Positions 39,900 to 51,699 are shown, counted from the first letter of the stretch. The stretch is 64,000 nucleotides of DNA from Patagioenas fasciata (GCF_037038585.1 NC_092520.1:587001-651000), one strand, 5' to 3'. The notes: generated by a model not told the origin, from the sequence alone. Numbers and translations are program-made.

Positions 39900-40420
39900 G
39901 GTGGGGGAGCCCACCACAGCAACACGGCAGAAACAGCCAAAATATCCCGCTGCTGAAAATGGGCTTGTGAGCTGTGCATGGGAGTGAGAGCCCCGTCTGG
40001 CTCTGCTGGGCTGGGGATGCCGGTGTCAGAGCTGCCTCTCTGCCTGGGTGTCCAAAGAGGAGCCCCAAAATAAAGTGTCCCCCTGGGCTGGGGTGAGACA
40101 GGGTCTGTGGGGCGTGCCTTGACCTGGGTTTCAGCCCCACAGAGATGCTGACACTTGGGGTTCCCTGGGAGAAAGGGGCTCTGCCTGCTGCATGATGCTG
40201 GGATCATGGCTTGGTGTGGTGGGGACCTGAGCAAAACCAGTAACGACCTTCAGACCAGTCCCTGGTTCACCCACAAGTCCTGGGACCACAGAGGCGCTGG
40301 GGTGAGCTGCCAGACACCAGGGCCTCTGGTGGGACAGCTGAAGGGAGGGTCTGCCAAGGGCTGCCCCACACGCAGCATTTGGTGCATCATTCAGGGCAGG
40401 GGCTGCTTTGCCTGGTGAGG
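39900..40420. other. Intergenic, nothing recognised
   Basis: Moderately GC-rich. No coding evidence. Confidence 0.4.
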
Positions 40421-40424
40421 GGTG

Positions 40425-40577
40425 CACAGAATTACAGCAGGGTTTGTGTAGAAGGACCTTCCCAGCTCCCCAGTGTCCCCCCTGCCATGACAGGGACATC
40501 TTCAGCAGCTCAGGGTGCTCAGAGCCCCGTCCAGCCTGGCCTGGGATGCCTCCAGGGATGGTTCAGCCACCACACGG
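40425..40577 (-). mobile_element. CR1 LINE 3' end fragment
   Basis: A minus-strand CR1 terminus beginning CACAGAATTACAGCAGGG, truncated after the TTCAGCCACCAC block. Confidence 0.85.
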
Positions 40578-40814
40578 TACAGCATCCCTCAAACTGCTGC
40601 TCAGCAGCTGCAAGGGGATCGCCCCAGGTGCCGTCCCATTTCAGACCCACTTTTGCTGCTCGAATAAGCAGCAGGTACCACATTGGGGTCAGTTCTCCCT
40701 TTCTGCCTTCCTAAAATCAAGTCCCGACACAGAGACAGGTCTGGCTCTGTCTGTTGCCAGATTTAACTGCTTGAAAGGTGTCAGGGGAACATTACAGGTG
40801 GCTTCAGGTTAACA

Positions 40815-40966
40815 GCTGGACTTGATGATCTTAAAGGTCACAGAATCATAGAATCATAGAATCATAGTTTGGGTTGGAAGGGACCTTCAAAGGTCACCTG
40901 GTCCACCCCCCTGCCGTGCATAGGGACATCTGCAACTATTCAAATCAAAATGATTCTATGAGTCTA
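40815..40966 (-). mobile_element. CR1 termini, partly overlapping in both orientations
   Basis: A minus-strand terminus with triple AGAATCATAG repeats (40838-40925) is flanked by short plus-strand CR1 ends (ACTTGATGATCTTAAAGGTC, and AAAATGATTCTATGAGTCTA). Confidence 0.75.
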
Positions 40967-40969
40967 TAA

Positions 40970-41525
40970 CTCACGCGGGAAATGTGTTCCTGACACAGCT
41001 GGTCCTGCGCCACAGACAGGAGGAGGAAAGTCCCTGTCCCAGCTCAGCAATGTCCCTTCCTGGCCCCACTGGAGCCTTCCTTGCTCACAGGGGCACCTTT
41101 CATTAGCAAAAGCTCCAGGACGATAGGGTCCGAGACACAGCTCTTGTGGTTCCCATCCAGTGCTGGGGGCTTTTTTGGGGGTCTGTGGTTAAGGGAGCCT
41201 CCTGCAAAGCACTGAGAGGCAGAGCCACCAGACCCGCACAGGCGCAGTGCTGGGAGGACTGGTTACGTCCCTGGAGCTCAGCTGATGCTTAGAAGAGAGG
41301 ATGCTGGAGTCCTGTTGGGGTGAAAGCAAGGGTGTTTGCTCTCACTCTGCAGCCTCTGGGGTTCAAACGTGCGGAGGGGACCCTGCTCTCCATACGGTTC
41401 TTCTGCCCAGCACAAGTACAACCAAGAGCACTGGGCTGCTCTGCTCCTCCTGCAGCAAGACTCAGCTCAGTTTGCCCAAGGAGCCCTGGACTCCCTGAGG
41501 GGCCGCAGCAAAACAAACCCCCAAA
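40970..41525. other. Intergenic, nothing recognised
   Basis: No gene evidence. Confidence 0.4.
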
Positions 41526-41527
41526 CT

Positions 41528-41670
41528 AGATCAGGGTGCTCAGAGCCCCGTCCAGCCTGGCCTGGGATGTCTCCAGGGATGGTTCAGCCACCACCTCTCT
41601 GCCCAACCTGGGCCAGGCTCTCACCACCCTCAGGGACAACAATTTCTCCCTCACGTCTGGCCTGAAAACA
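41528..41670 (-). mobile_element. Internal CR1 LINE fragment
   Basis: A minus-strand CR1 piece beginning at TCAGGGTGCTCAGAGCCCCG. It lacks the 3' terminal repeats. Confidence 0.8.
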
Positions 41671-41674
41671 GCCA

Positions 41675-42330
41675 TGGTTCAGCTGAATTGCCAGTGTCTG
41701 CACTGCAGGGTTTCAGTGTGTGGGCACAGGGACAGTGTCACACAGGGCTGTGTCAGTGCTCGAGGGCTTTTTTCCTTCATAGGTGCCCTAACCGGGGCAC
41801 TATCATTCACAGCACTGTGTGATCCTGTGGCATTACAATCACTCATTTCATCTGCGTGGGCAGAAGACCCCAGAAGGGATCTTCTCTGTGGGCCCGGTTT
41901 TCCATCCCTGTCTCTGTCCTGTGCTCACCCCCTGCTCCGGCAGTGCCCGGGTCCCTGGGGACACATGCTTAGGGATCCCCATGTCACCAGAGGAGGGGGC
42001 TCAGTGACCGATTGCCAGCTCCCATCCGCTTGGCTCTGCTGTGAACCTGTCTTTGGGCACGAGGCAGCGATGGAGACCCTGAAATCCTGTGCTGTGACAC
42101 CTCTCACCTGCCCTAAGACCAAAAAGGGTAGAGAAACTCACTTTCCCCCATAGATATCAGGGCTGCACACTGGTGTGACCAGCAATTGGTGGCAGCCGGT
42201 GTGTGGACGGAGGTCTGTCTGTCTGTGCTGCAGTCTGTATGCTGGCACATAGCAGAGCCGGACCCCAGCCCCACGAATAACACAGCCCATTTCTGCTAAA
42301 CCCAGGGGCAGAAAACAGGCTGTCGCACCT
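41675..42330. other. Intergenic upstream of the CpG/GATA/CTCF block
   Basis: Unique sequence, no gene evidence. Confidence 0.4.
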
Positions 42331-42500
42331 TGAGGGCGGCCGGGCGCTGTTTTTTATCTCGGGTTGCAGCGAGGGTGGCGAGGAGCTATCTGCCGCGGGC
42401 CCGCAGGGCGTGGGCGGCCGGGGGCTGCCCGGGGCGATAGGGGGCAGCTGGGCACAGGGTGGTGGGGTCTGAACCAGCCCCTGTCAGGCTGATAGTTGGG
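42330..42500. promoter_or_regulatory. Candidate control element: CpG-rich, GATA cluster and CTCF core
   Basis: A strongly GC- and CpG-rich block with TTATCT (42354-42359), TATCT (42387-42391), GATAG (42436-42440) and GATAG (42491-42495). The TAGGGGGCAGC at 42438-42448 equals the core of the FII CTCF site of the chicken HS4 insulator as I remember it, and fits the AGRKGGCRS half of the CTCF consensus exactly. It lies 5.2-5.4 kb upstream of rho. It could be an enhancer (GATA), an insulator (CTCF) or both. Confidence 0.65.
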
Positions 42501-42602
42501 TGTTGTGCTCCGTTCCTGTGGCCGGGGATGCTGCAGCATCCCTAGTGCTGCAGAGAGCCCTGCTCTGGGAGAAGCGGAGCTGCGATGGGGAAGCAGCAGA
42601 CA

Positions 42603-43310
42603 ATCAATCGTGGAATGCCTTGAGCTGGAGGGACCCACAGGTCACGGAGTCCAAGTGCTGTCCCTGCAATGACACCCCACAGGTCACCCTGTGTGTCTGG
42701 GGACACTGTCCAGTCTCTTCTTGAACGCTGTCAGGTTGGGCCGTGACACCTCCCTGGGAGCCTGTTCAGTGTCCAGCACCTCTGGGTGCAGAACCTTTGC
42801 CTCATGTCCCACTGACCCTCCCTGGCACATCTGCTGTTCCCTGGGCTCTGTCACTGTCACAGAGCAGAGCTCACCCTGCCCCTCCTGCTCCTGCTGAGGA
42901 ACCTGCAGCCCATGGGCTCTGCCCTCAGTCTGCTTCGCTCCAGCTGAGCAAACCCAGGGACTCCAGCCGCTCCTCACACAGTTTCCCCTCCAAACCTTCA
43001 CCAGCTCCATGGCCTCCCCTGTACCCTCTCCAGCAGCTTTAGACCCTTTTTATACCGTGGCACCCAGACCTGCACACAGTGAATGCTCCAGAGTGTGCAC
43101 CGTGCTGTGGTGGAGGCTCATCACACACCTGGTCACAGCTGGAACCCCCCCAGCTCCATCAGCCCCATTGCTCTTCCCCTCTGCACCCTGGGAAGTGCTG
43201 CGTGGGCTGTGTCCCCCACTCCAGCTGTCCCACCCGGGTGTCCCCTCCAGCCCCGAGCTCACCTGGGCTCATTTTGCAGCCCAGGGCAGAGGTTCTGGTA
43301 GGAAACACTG
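42603..43310 (-). mobile_element. Long CR1 LINE 3' region
   Basis: About 700 bases in minus orientation, from GAATGCCTTGAGCTGGAGGG back through the 3' untranslated region. Begins 100 bases after the CpG/GATA/CTCF block. Confidence 0.85.
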
Positions 43311-43314
43311 GCTG

Positions 43315-45640
43315 GACCCTCTTGCCAGGAGCCTGTGTCCTTCTCATGTTGAGCAGATGGAAACCCCAGCAAGGCTGAGGGCTGGGAGAACAACAACTCA
43401 GTAACAAACAGCAAAGCCTCTGCCTTGAAAGAAACTGTGCTGGAAACAGCTCATCAGGAATAAAAAGCTGCTTTTGCCTATTTCTGGATTGCTTTTGCAA
43501 TTTGCTTTTGCCCACATTCTTGTGTTGAGGGATAACTCAGAAGCTGTTCAATTAAACCTTCAGTTTTTCCCTGAGTATCCTGGCCCCTCGGACCCCTTCA
43601 CCTCCCTCAGCTCTGAACCCCCCGTGGCCTGTGACACCAGGCTGGCTTTAGGGCTGGGCATGTCCTGGTGAGTCCCTTTAGGGACAGGGATGTACAAACA
43701 GGGTCAGGTCGCATCTCCTGGAGGTCCCCTCTGCATTTCTGCTGCAACCAGCCCCCAGCTTCCAGAAAGCACCACTTGAGACCCAAACTTCAGACCCAGG
43801 AGGTTTCCTACAAAATGAAAGCAATACAGTAAAAAAATGTAAGCCAAGCTTGCATAGGTAAGTCATTACATGGCACAAAATTGAGGCTGGAGCAGTCAGA
43901 GCAAGGGGTGCTCCGCATCTCTTGGAGTCAAGCTTAAAGGGTACAAAGGGTTAAACCTGGATCCTGAACTTAGAGGTCCACGCTAGGGGCAGAGAGGCAT
44001 TCATTTAACCTGCAGTTATATTTTCCCTCAGTTTATTGATACGGTGCAGAAACAATTTGAAATGTCTTTGTGTTGAAAGCCGAGTGCCTCGGGCGATGAG
44101 CCACAGATAAATTGGATAACTCTCCTTGCGGTAACAGCATCGAGCTCTCTGCCTGCTTGCTGCAAAACTCCAATCTGCTCGAACCTCCACTGTGCTGTGC
44201 CCGCAGCTCCGCTGTTCCCAGTCCTCCCTGTTCTCCCTTCCACTTCCAAGGAAGAAAAAGTCATTTCCAGAAATTCTCCTTGGCTTTCACGTTCATTCTA
44301 GTGACCAGGCGGTCCCAGCCGGGGGAAGCTGTGTGAGTTATGGTGATCCAGACCAGCCTGCTGCTGCTGTGTGTTTCCCTGAATTCATCACCGACCACAT
44401 CCCGAAGGGGTCTGCAGCTGCTTCCCTGCTGGTTTCCTGGTGGTCTGTGAGCTTTGTGTCAGGCTTTGCTCTGCTCCGAATTCGGGGTTCGCCTGGGCAG
44501 TAACCTCAAGTCCCCTTTTGCCCCAAGCACCATTTTCTGGAGCAAACCCTTTACTAACCTGCGTTAGTGAGAATTTAGCTCTGGCCTTCAGGTTAAGCCA
44601 AGGCACCAGTGCTGGACTGGGCACAGCCAAAGGACCAGCAGGGTGGGAGCAGGATGAAGCTCATATCTGAATTTACAGCCCAGGGTGGCTGTAAAAGGTC
44701 ATTGCTGTTATGGACTCTCCACATCCAGAGGCGTACAAGTCTCCGATATGACCCTAAACCAATTAGCCGGCTGAATCACCTGCTATTATTCCTTCTCATC
44801 CTATGGGATTTAGAGAGTTTAAAGAGTCACTGTGGGTATAAAAGAAGGCATTAAAAGAAATCAATACAAAAGAGCAGCACAAAGCAACGTGGAACACTTC
44901 AGCCTCTCTTCTCCTTCCTCTCCCTTCCCCTTTCCCTCCGCAATTTGTGACCATCGTTAACCATCCCGTGGTTCTGCTCCCGCAACTGCACCAGCAAAAC
45001 CAGACCCCGAACAGGTCCAACAGTGGTACCAGGACCGGTGGTTTCTCACTGCAACCCACATCTCTGCCTGCTTTTCTGCAGAGTCCAGAAAAACAGCGTT
45101 TATTAACCATTTTCTAAAAACATAAATTATGCAGTTAGCGCTCTTCACTAAGCCTCCGTGTTTGATGTTGTCCTGCTTGTCCCAGCTTCGCATTCCTCCT
45201 GCTCTCTACCCCCCCTCCCTGAGCTTTTTCATGTTGCTGGTTCAAATGCAGAAGAAAAGCATCATTATCTTTTATTTTTTTTAAAGTTCAGCTTTGCAGA
45301 GCTGAAAATGAGCCTGCTATCACAGACGAGGCAAATGCATTGCTAATAATAGACCCAGATGTCGCTTGGGTTTTATTTTCAATGTGAGTCTGCCAAGAAA
45401 TGCAGGCTACATACAGGATGGGAGAAGCAGTAAATGAAAAGGCTGGGGGGGTCACTTATTGTCATCCCCAGCTGAGCGTGCAGCTGTTCTGAGCAGCTCT
45501 GTGCTCAACCCTATGGGCTGACTCGCGTGGTGGGAATATCTGCTTGTGAATCTAGGGTCGCACACGTTGGATTTCGCTCTTTGAGCCCTGTCTTATTGAA
45601 AATTGACAGCTTCTGAAGTCTTCATATCTCCTCGGAACGG
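43315..45640. other. Intergenic, no gene recognised
   Basis: Mostly unique. A weak GATA pair (AGATAA at 44105-44110 and GGATAA a few bases on) is noted but lacks a partner motif. Confidence 0.4.
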
Positions 45641-45699
45641 GGGGCGTGTGGCTGTGTGTCGGCTCGGTAGGTGAGGAGCTAAAGCAAGCGCTGGCCACC

Positions 45700-45790
45700 T
45701 GCACGACACATTTATCTGCGCTGAGCAGCCCCCGCTCCGCACGGTGTTATCAGACCGCTCCGGCGGCTCGTTCGCTGCTCAAGGGGGCCT
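45700..45790. promoter_or_regulatory. Candidate erythroid element 2 kb upstream of rho
   Basis: Two good GATA sites, TTATCT at 45712-45717 and TTATCA at 45747-45752, in a short CpG-rich stretch set within AT-rich flanks. The distance from rho and the composition suggest a proximal hypersensitive site, but no NF-E2 or CACCC partner is clear. Confidence 0.45.
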
Positions 45791-45799
45791 GCGAGTCTT

Positions 45800-46790
45800 G
45801 CCAAGGACTCGGAACTTTTGAAAATGAATAATGCCTCTTTGGACCCTGTGGAAAGAAGCTGAGATGTGACCACAGATGTGAACCACCCCAACAGGACCAT
45901 AGTGATGGGCTTGTGTCACTGCTAGGTGTGGTTCTGGTGCGATTAATGGACCAGTATCAACCAGTAACCGGAATGAAACAGAAGTCTGGACGAAACCCCC
46001 TAAACTGCCACAAACAGACCCAAAGTCCATGCTCTTGTCAGGATGCCCCACATTTCCTGCATCCTGGAGCACAGCTTCAGCTGAAGCCTGAAAAATGGGA
46101 AAATACCCACGTAATTCAACGTGAAGGTGACACTGAGTCAAACAAAAGCCTTTGTCCAGACCTTGAACTGGTGGAAATGGATGTTGCTGGTCTGGTTGTA
46201 GCATGGAGGGTCCTGTTACCCTTGTGCAAGGCATTTGATTTCCCAGGAGGGAGAGGCTAGTGAAGTGTCAGCCTCATTAATACTGTTAATACATTAAAAG
46301 AGCAGAGGAGCCCGCCCCAGTCACAGCTGCCTCGGCACCAGCTTCCCACATGGATATTCATACAATGTGCTGATCTGGAAGGGACCCACAAGGATCCTTC
46401 TCAGAACCTGGAGCACGAGGAGGTGATCGCTGTTTCATTGACACCAAGCCGGGCTGCACATCCCTGATTTAAAGCACTTGGTTTGGGTGTGGAGGAACAG
46501 GACGGATGGGCTGATGTTTTCCACAATTTCGCCTGATGAAAGGTGTCTGCTTAGGAGAACGGACAGGGACTTGTCTGTGTGTCCAGGGCTGCAGGGCTGC
46601 AGCCAAGGGCAGGAGCACTCAGCATCCCCAAGAGCGTGTTCCTGTGCACAAGGGTCTGTGAAGCACCTAAGTTCATAAATCAGGTCATCTATCCCATTAG
46701 AGATGAATCCCTCAAGTTTGGAGAGCCTGTAAATCCTGAGAGGACTCAGAGGTTGGGTGCTGCAGCCATGAGGTGGTTGTGATGCACCCA
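45800..46790. other. Intergenic, nothing recognised
   Basis: An open frame on each strand (45779-46234 minus, 45913-46260 plus) overlaps here; neither shows a known domain. Confidence 0.35.
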
Positions 46791-46796
46791 GCACAC

Positions 46797-47355
46797 AGAA
46801 TCACAGAATCCCAGCATCCCGGGCTGGTTGAGTTGTGCCCTCTGTAGATCCCCAGCCCCACCTGCTCACACAGGGTCACAGAGCAGATCACGCAGGGTCA
46901 CAGAGCAGATCACCCAGGGTCACAGAGCAGATCACACAGGATCCCAGGGGGTTTGAATGTCTCAGAGAAGGAGACTCCACACCCGCTCTGGGCAGCCTGG
47001 GCCAGGCTCTGGCACCTCCCAGCACACAAGGTTCTGCTCATGTTCAGATGGAGCCTCCTGTGGTTCAGTCTGTGCCCGTTGCCCCTCACCCTGGCGCTGG
47101 GCACCACTGAACAGAGTCTGCTCCATCCTCTGACACCCACCCTGAGCTATTGATCATTGATCACATCCCTCTCAGCTTCTCTTCTCCAGCTCAGCAGCCC
47201 CAGCTCTCCCAGCCTTTCCTCACACAAAGATGCTTCAGACCCCTCAGCATCTTTGTGTCCCTCCCTGCACTCTCTCCACTGACTCCTTGTCTTACTTGAA
47301 CTGGGGAGCCCAGCACTGGACGCAGAATCACACACATGGGTCAGTGCCTGCTGCA
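46797..47355 (-). mobile_element. CR1 LINE 3' region directly upstream of rho
   Basis: A minus-strand CR1 of an older subtype starting ACAGAATCACAGAATCCCAG and ending about 200 bases before the rho CACCC box. Its 3' end carries the 22-bp tandem repeat listed next. Confidence 0.8.
46871..46936. repeat. 22-bp tandem repeat, three copies
   Basis: Three near-perfect copies of CAGGGTCACAGAGCAGATCA plus two bases, inside the CR1. Each copy holds one GGGTCA, a nuclear-receptor-like half site. Confidence 0.9.
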
Positions 47356-47546
47356 GGGTGCAGGACATGGGGTGGCCTGTGCACGGCTGCGGTGAGCAGG
47401 CAGTCACAGGGGGACGGAGTGTGAGATAACAGAGAATTGTGTCCTGAGCCTGCCTGTTAAGCAAGTCACAGGGCTTTTTCCTTGAAGACCACACCTCACT
47501 GCAGACTGACCACTCCATGGACAGACCAGCCCACTGCTGCTGGGGA

Positions 47547-47640
47547 CCCCCACCCCGTCCCCAGCCAATGACCCCCCGGGGCGGGACGGGGAGGAGCTGC
47601 GGGCAGGGGATAAAAGCCTCCGTGGGGTCTGCAGCTCAGC
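47547..47640 (+). promoter_or_regulatory. rho-globin promoter
   Basis: In order: a CACCC box (CCCCCACCCC at 47547-47556), CCAAT at 47565-47569, a GC-rich GGGGCGGG stretch, and a GATAAAA in the TATA position at 47609-47615. The start codon is about 75 bases after the TATA-like box, giving a 5' leader of about 50 bases. GATAAAA can be bound by GATA-1 as well as the TATA machinery. Confidence 0.85.
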
Positions 47641-47688
47641 TACGGCGTCTGTGTCCTCCCGCAGCTCCGAGCAAACCCGCCTGCCACC

Positions 47689-49027
47689 ATGGTGCACTGG
47701 TCAGCCGAGGAGAAGCAGCTCATCACCAGCATCTGGGGCAAGGTCAACGTGGAGGAATGTGGTGCCGAGGCCCTGTCCAGGTAGGTCCAGCTCTTGGGCA
47801 CCTGCTCAGTTGCACCCTGGAGAGAGAAACCATGACAAGTGCATTTGGGAGCGTTAATGTGTTTGTGTCTGCTTGTGTCCCTCCATCTCTCCCCAGGCTG
47901 CTGATCGTCTACCCCTGGACCCAGCGGTTCTTTGATAACTTTGGGAACCTCTCCAGCGCCACCGCCATCATCGGCAACCCCAAGGTCCGCGCCCATGGCA
48001 AGAAAGTGCTCACCTCCTTCGGGGAAGCTGTGAAGAACCTGGACAACATCAAGACGACCTTTTCCAAGCTGTCTGAGCTGCACTGCGAGAAGCTGCACGT
48101 GGACCCCGAGAACTTCAGGGTGAGCTGTGCTTAGGGTTTGACCCTCTCTCTTGTGCGAGAAGATGCAGGGAGCCTGGTGGGGCTGAGGGTGGGGAGCCTG
48201 AAGGTGCTGCCCCTGTGTCGGTGCCACATATGCCACCTCTCCCTGGCACCTTCTGGCCCCAGGGATGGGGACCACTTTGTGTCCCCTTTTTCCAAGGCTG
48301 GAGAGGGAAAAGTAAGCATGGGATGGTCGGGAACTGGACACTGATGGGAAGAGATGTAGACTGGGGTTAGAGACAGAGGACAGCTCTGAGCGTGAGGACA
48401 AGGTCAGCAGATGAGGGAGAGGAGTGGGAGAGGGATGAAGCAGAGGAGATCAGGGTACAGGGGGCTGGGAAATCACTGTGGGTGAAGAGATGCAGCAGTT
48501 CAGGCTGGAAGGGGTTGAGAGAGTTGGATGTGGTTGATGGCCTCCGTTTTAGTCTCTGTTTAAGCCTGACTTTGAGGGTGTAGCAGGGAGACCTCACACT
48601 GCCCCTAACCCTCTGCTCAAGAGGGCATGAGGTGTCACAGAAAAGGTCTGGAAATAAAGTCTAGAGGCTGGAAAAAGCAGGTGTGAGAAGCAGCAGAGAC
48701 AGAGGATGAGGATGCTGGCGCATGTAGCCAGCACAGGACAATTTTCCTGCACTTCGGCTAGAAGAGCTTCCCTGGGTTGCATCCTCTGGGACCCACCAGA
48801 GACCTGGGTTCCCTCCAGCCGCAGGTCCCTGGGTCCTGCGCAGGACCAAGGGGTGCTCAGCACCATGCTGACCTGGTTTCCTTCCTTCTCCTCTCCAGCT
48901 CCTGGGTGACATCCTCATCATCGTGCTGGCCGCACACTTCGGCAGGGACTTCAATCCTGCCTGCCAGGCCACTTGGCAGAAGCTGGTCGGGGTGGTGGCC
49001 CATGCTCTGGCCTACAAGTACCATTAA
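47689..49027 (+). CDS. Embryonic beta-type globin rho, three exons
   Basis: The beta-type subunit of primitive red-cell haemoglobin. Exons are 47689-47780, 47897-48119 and 48899-49027 (92, 223 and 129 bases, the canonical beta-globin sizes), with GT-AG introns of 116 and 779 bases. The protein has 147 residues with initiator Met in CCACCATGG context. Haem ligands are His63 (distal, RAHGKK) and His92 (proximal, ELHCEK). The C-terminus ends ALAYKYH, as I recall for chicken rho and epsilon, whereas adult betaA ends ARKYH. In organic-phosphate contact positions, residue 135 is Gly and 143 is Tyr instead of the adult Arg. It is the first globin of the cluster, the place of rho in the chicken order rho-betaH-betaA-epsilon. 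Calling it rho and not a second epsilon-like gene rests on position. Confidence 0.88.
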
Positions 49028-49060
49028 ATCATCTGGAGGCAGATGTGTCTGTAACAGTCA

Positions 49061-49066
49061 ATTAAA
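49061..49066 (+). terminator. rho poly(A) signal
   Basis: ATTAAA, the common variant signal, 34 bases after the stop codon, followed by a TGTTCTGCTGTGTCT downstream element. Confidence 0.7.
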
Positions 49067-49228
49067 AAACCCGCATTTTCTGGACTTTTTGTTCTGCTGT
49101 GTCTCTGCGGCTGCCTGTGGGGTGGGAGGGAGGGAGCAGGGGATGTGAAAGGGGAGATGGGCTCAGGGATCCTGGGAGTATCACATTCCAAAAAGACAGT
49201 CAGGTTGGGCAAAGGAGAGGCTGCTTTT

Positions 49229-49852
49229 CATAGAATCACAGAATCATTTTGGTTGGAAAAGCCCCTCAAGATTGTTGAGTCCAATCATTCCCCCAGCCCT
49301 GTCGCTGCCCCCTGTCCTGAGAACCTCCTGTCCGTCTGTCCAGCCCTCCAGGGATGGTGACTCCAGCACTGCCCTGGGCAGCCTGTTCCAATGCCCCACA
49401 GCCCTTTGGGGAAGAAATTGTTCCCACATCCAACCTCAACCTCCCCTGGTGCAACTTGAGGCCGTTTCTTCTGCTCCTGGCGCTTGTTCCTGGGGAGCAG
49501 AGCCCGACCCCCCTGGCTCCAAGCTCCTTTCAGGCAGTTCAGAGATCAGAAGGTCTCCCCTCAGCTCCTGTTCTCCAGCTGAACCCCCCAGCTCCCTCAG
49601 CCGCTCCCATCACACTTGTGCTCCAGCCCCTCACCAGCTCCGGTCCCTTCTCTCCACTCGCTCCAGCACCTCAAGGCCTTTCTTGGTGTGAGGGGCCCAG
49701 AACCACCCCCAGGATTGGCGGTTTGGCTTCCCCAGGTCCCAGCACAGGTTCGGTCACTGCCCTGGGCCTGCTGGCCACCCCAGTGCTGGTCCCAGCCAGG
49801 ATGCTGTGGCCTCTTGGCCACCTGGGCACACGCTGGCTCATGTTCAATCACC
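49229..49852 (-). mobile_element. Long CR1 LINE 3' region downstream of rho
   Basis: Minus strand, starting ATAGAATCACAGAATCATTTTG. It closely matches 27336-27975 and is the inverse of the plus-strand copy at 55480-55963. Confidence 0.92.
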
Positions 49853-49859
49853 TGTCAAA

Positions 49860-51695
49860 CAGCATCCCCATATTTCCTGCATATTGGGGTTTTCTCCAAA
49901 AGGCATCAGCCCCCTTGTTACTGCCCATTCCTGCCTGCCTGATGGCGCTGGTCCTGGAGATCCAGGCACAAAGTGATGTTGTGGTGGCCCATGCACATGA
50001 AGCTCCAGTGGGACAATAGTGGTGTCTAAACCAGCAATGCCCATGTCCCAGCACGCTTAGTCCCTCTGAGCTTGCCAGAAGTTGTTGGTGGGGGTTTTCT
50101 GACCTGTTCTGCACCAAAGGTCGAGCTGCAGGGCAAGCAGAGGCTCCTCTGGCCCAAACCTGTGACACATGCAGGGATATAAATTTGCAGACATTCACTG
50201 AAGACAGCCTAGATTAGGCAGAAATTTGGCCCTTCATATTTTAGTACTGACGTAGATGATGTTGATCAAAAGCATTTTCTGTATCAGCAGTGAAAACGCT
50301 CTTACGGTTGCTCTTGTGTGTTTTGATCAGAATGTTATACCTAAAAATGTCAAGAGGAGGGGATGAGGGCAGCTTTTAAACCCGACCCAGCCGAGATTTT
50401 TCTTACTGAGACTGGCTTAATGGAAGAATGTTTTTCCACTGTAATGGAAGGATTCTGTGTAAGTACATGAGTTTCAGCAATGCTTTGCCAGGAATAACCT
50501 AAAAAGCAACAAGGACAGATACGCTGGTGTCTCAGAATGACGAAATCCTTCTTTTGCGTGATTTAGGAATAAATTTTCTGCCTTTGTCCTGATAAAGTGG
50601 AGGTTTGTGTTTATGACCCCTCTATGCTACACAGATGGCCTGTTCGAAAGGCAAAGGATCCAGCCCCACTGGCAGCACCGAGAACACCCTGGTCAAGAGG
50701 GAAATAAAAACGAAAATTAAAAAAGCAGGAGACAGTCCAGCTTTCCTGCAGTACATCATTCTCCTTTTCGTCAGAAAATGGGCATTTCAGCACGATTTCA
50801 GGAGGTAATACTGTTCTCGGCGTCTGGTTCCGGCTAGCACAAAAGTGCAGGTCAAAACCTTGGCAGTCGCCGCCAAACCCTTGAGGCACTGGTGCACATA
50901 ACATTAATAAAATGCTGGTGGTTGCATCCATCTGCACACACTCTGGCTATTCACCTGTTTGAGTCCCAAACCTGTAGACATTTGCAGAGGGACCGTGGAC
51001 CTCAGGAATGTTTTTGCCACAGTGTCTGTGAATGTCTTAATTGTTCTGTTCCTCCCCTCCCACCCGTCGGCACCTCACAGTGGTGATGTGGAGTGTGTCC
51101 TGCTCCTTGACTGTGCGCTATGACCAGCAGCTGGATGGTCCTGGTGGCATTAATCTGCACTTAGAGGTACAGGCAAGGGGCAGGATGGGGTGCTGGTGTT
51201 GCAGAATGCCTGTGCCAGGCTTTTCAAGTGAGAGTTGTCCATCTCTTTTATGAAGTGAGAGCAAAGCTGTGGCCACCAACAGCCTATCTGAACCCAAAGC
51301 AGGTTTAGAGGCAAGCCCTGGGGGCAGGTTAGGTGAACACCACGGCAAGCCTGGTGTTGCAAAGATGCTGCCTGGTCCTAGCAGTGTTGCATCAGTCGCT
51401 CTAACAGCTCTTACTGAGGATGCGATGTCACTGATATCTCCTTCCTTCATGGTGGGAAAGCAGGAATCGGCTGTGCATCTCCAGGCCATCACGCTGTGCA
51501 GAACGTACCCCTTGGGGAGGAGAGCCCAACCTCACCAGCACAGTCAGAGAGGGCTAACACAGCGCTGGTGTTTCACCGCAAGATAAAATGGTCATTGGAC
51601 ATCTCTGCAGTGGCAGAGCAGAGTGATGCTGGGACGCCTGGGCAGGGCTGAGAGCCACCAAGTGACCAGGGGACTCCGAACCATCAGTTTCATCA
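49860..51695. other. rho-betaH intergenic, nothing recognised
   Basis: No gene and no cluster of erythroid motifs found. Confidence 0.4.
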
Positions 51696-51699
51696 TTAG

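Noticed and set aside
45779-46260. Overlapping open frames on both strands
   Set aside because: I considered an old retroelement or exon, but no family motif could be identified on either strand.
47640-48401. Open frame of 253 codons antisense to rho, and similar antisense frames over betaH and betaA
   Set aside because: Shadows of the conserved globin exon 2 on the opposite strand.
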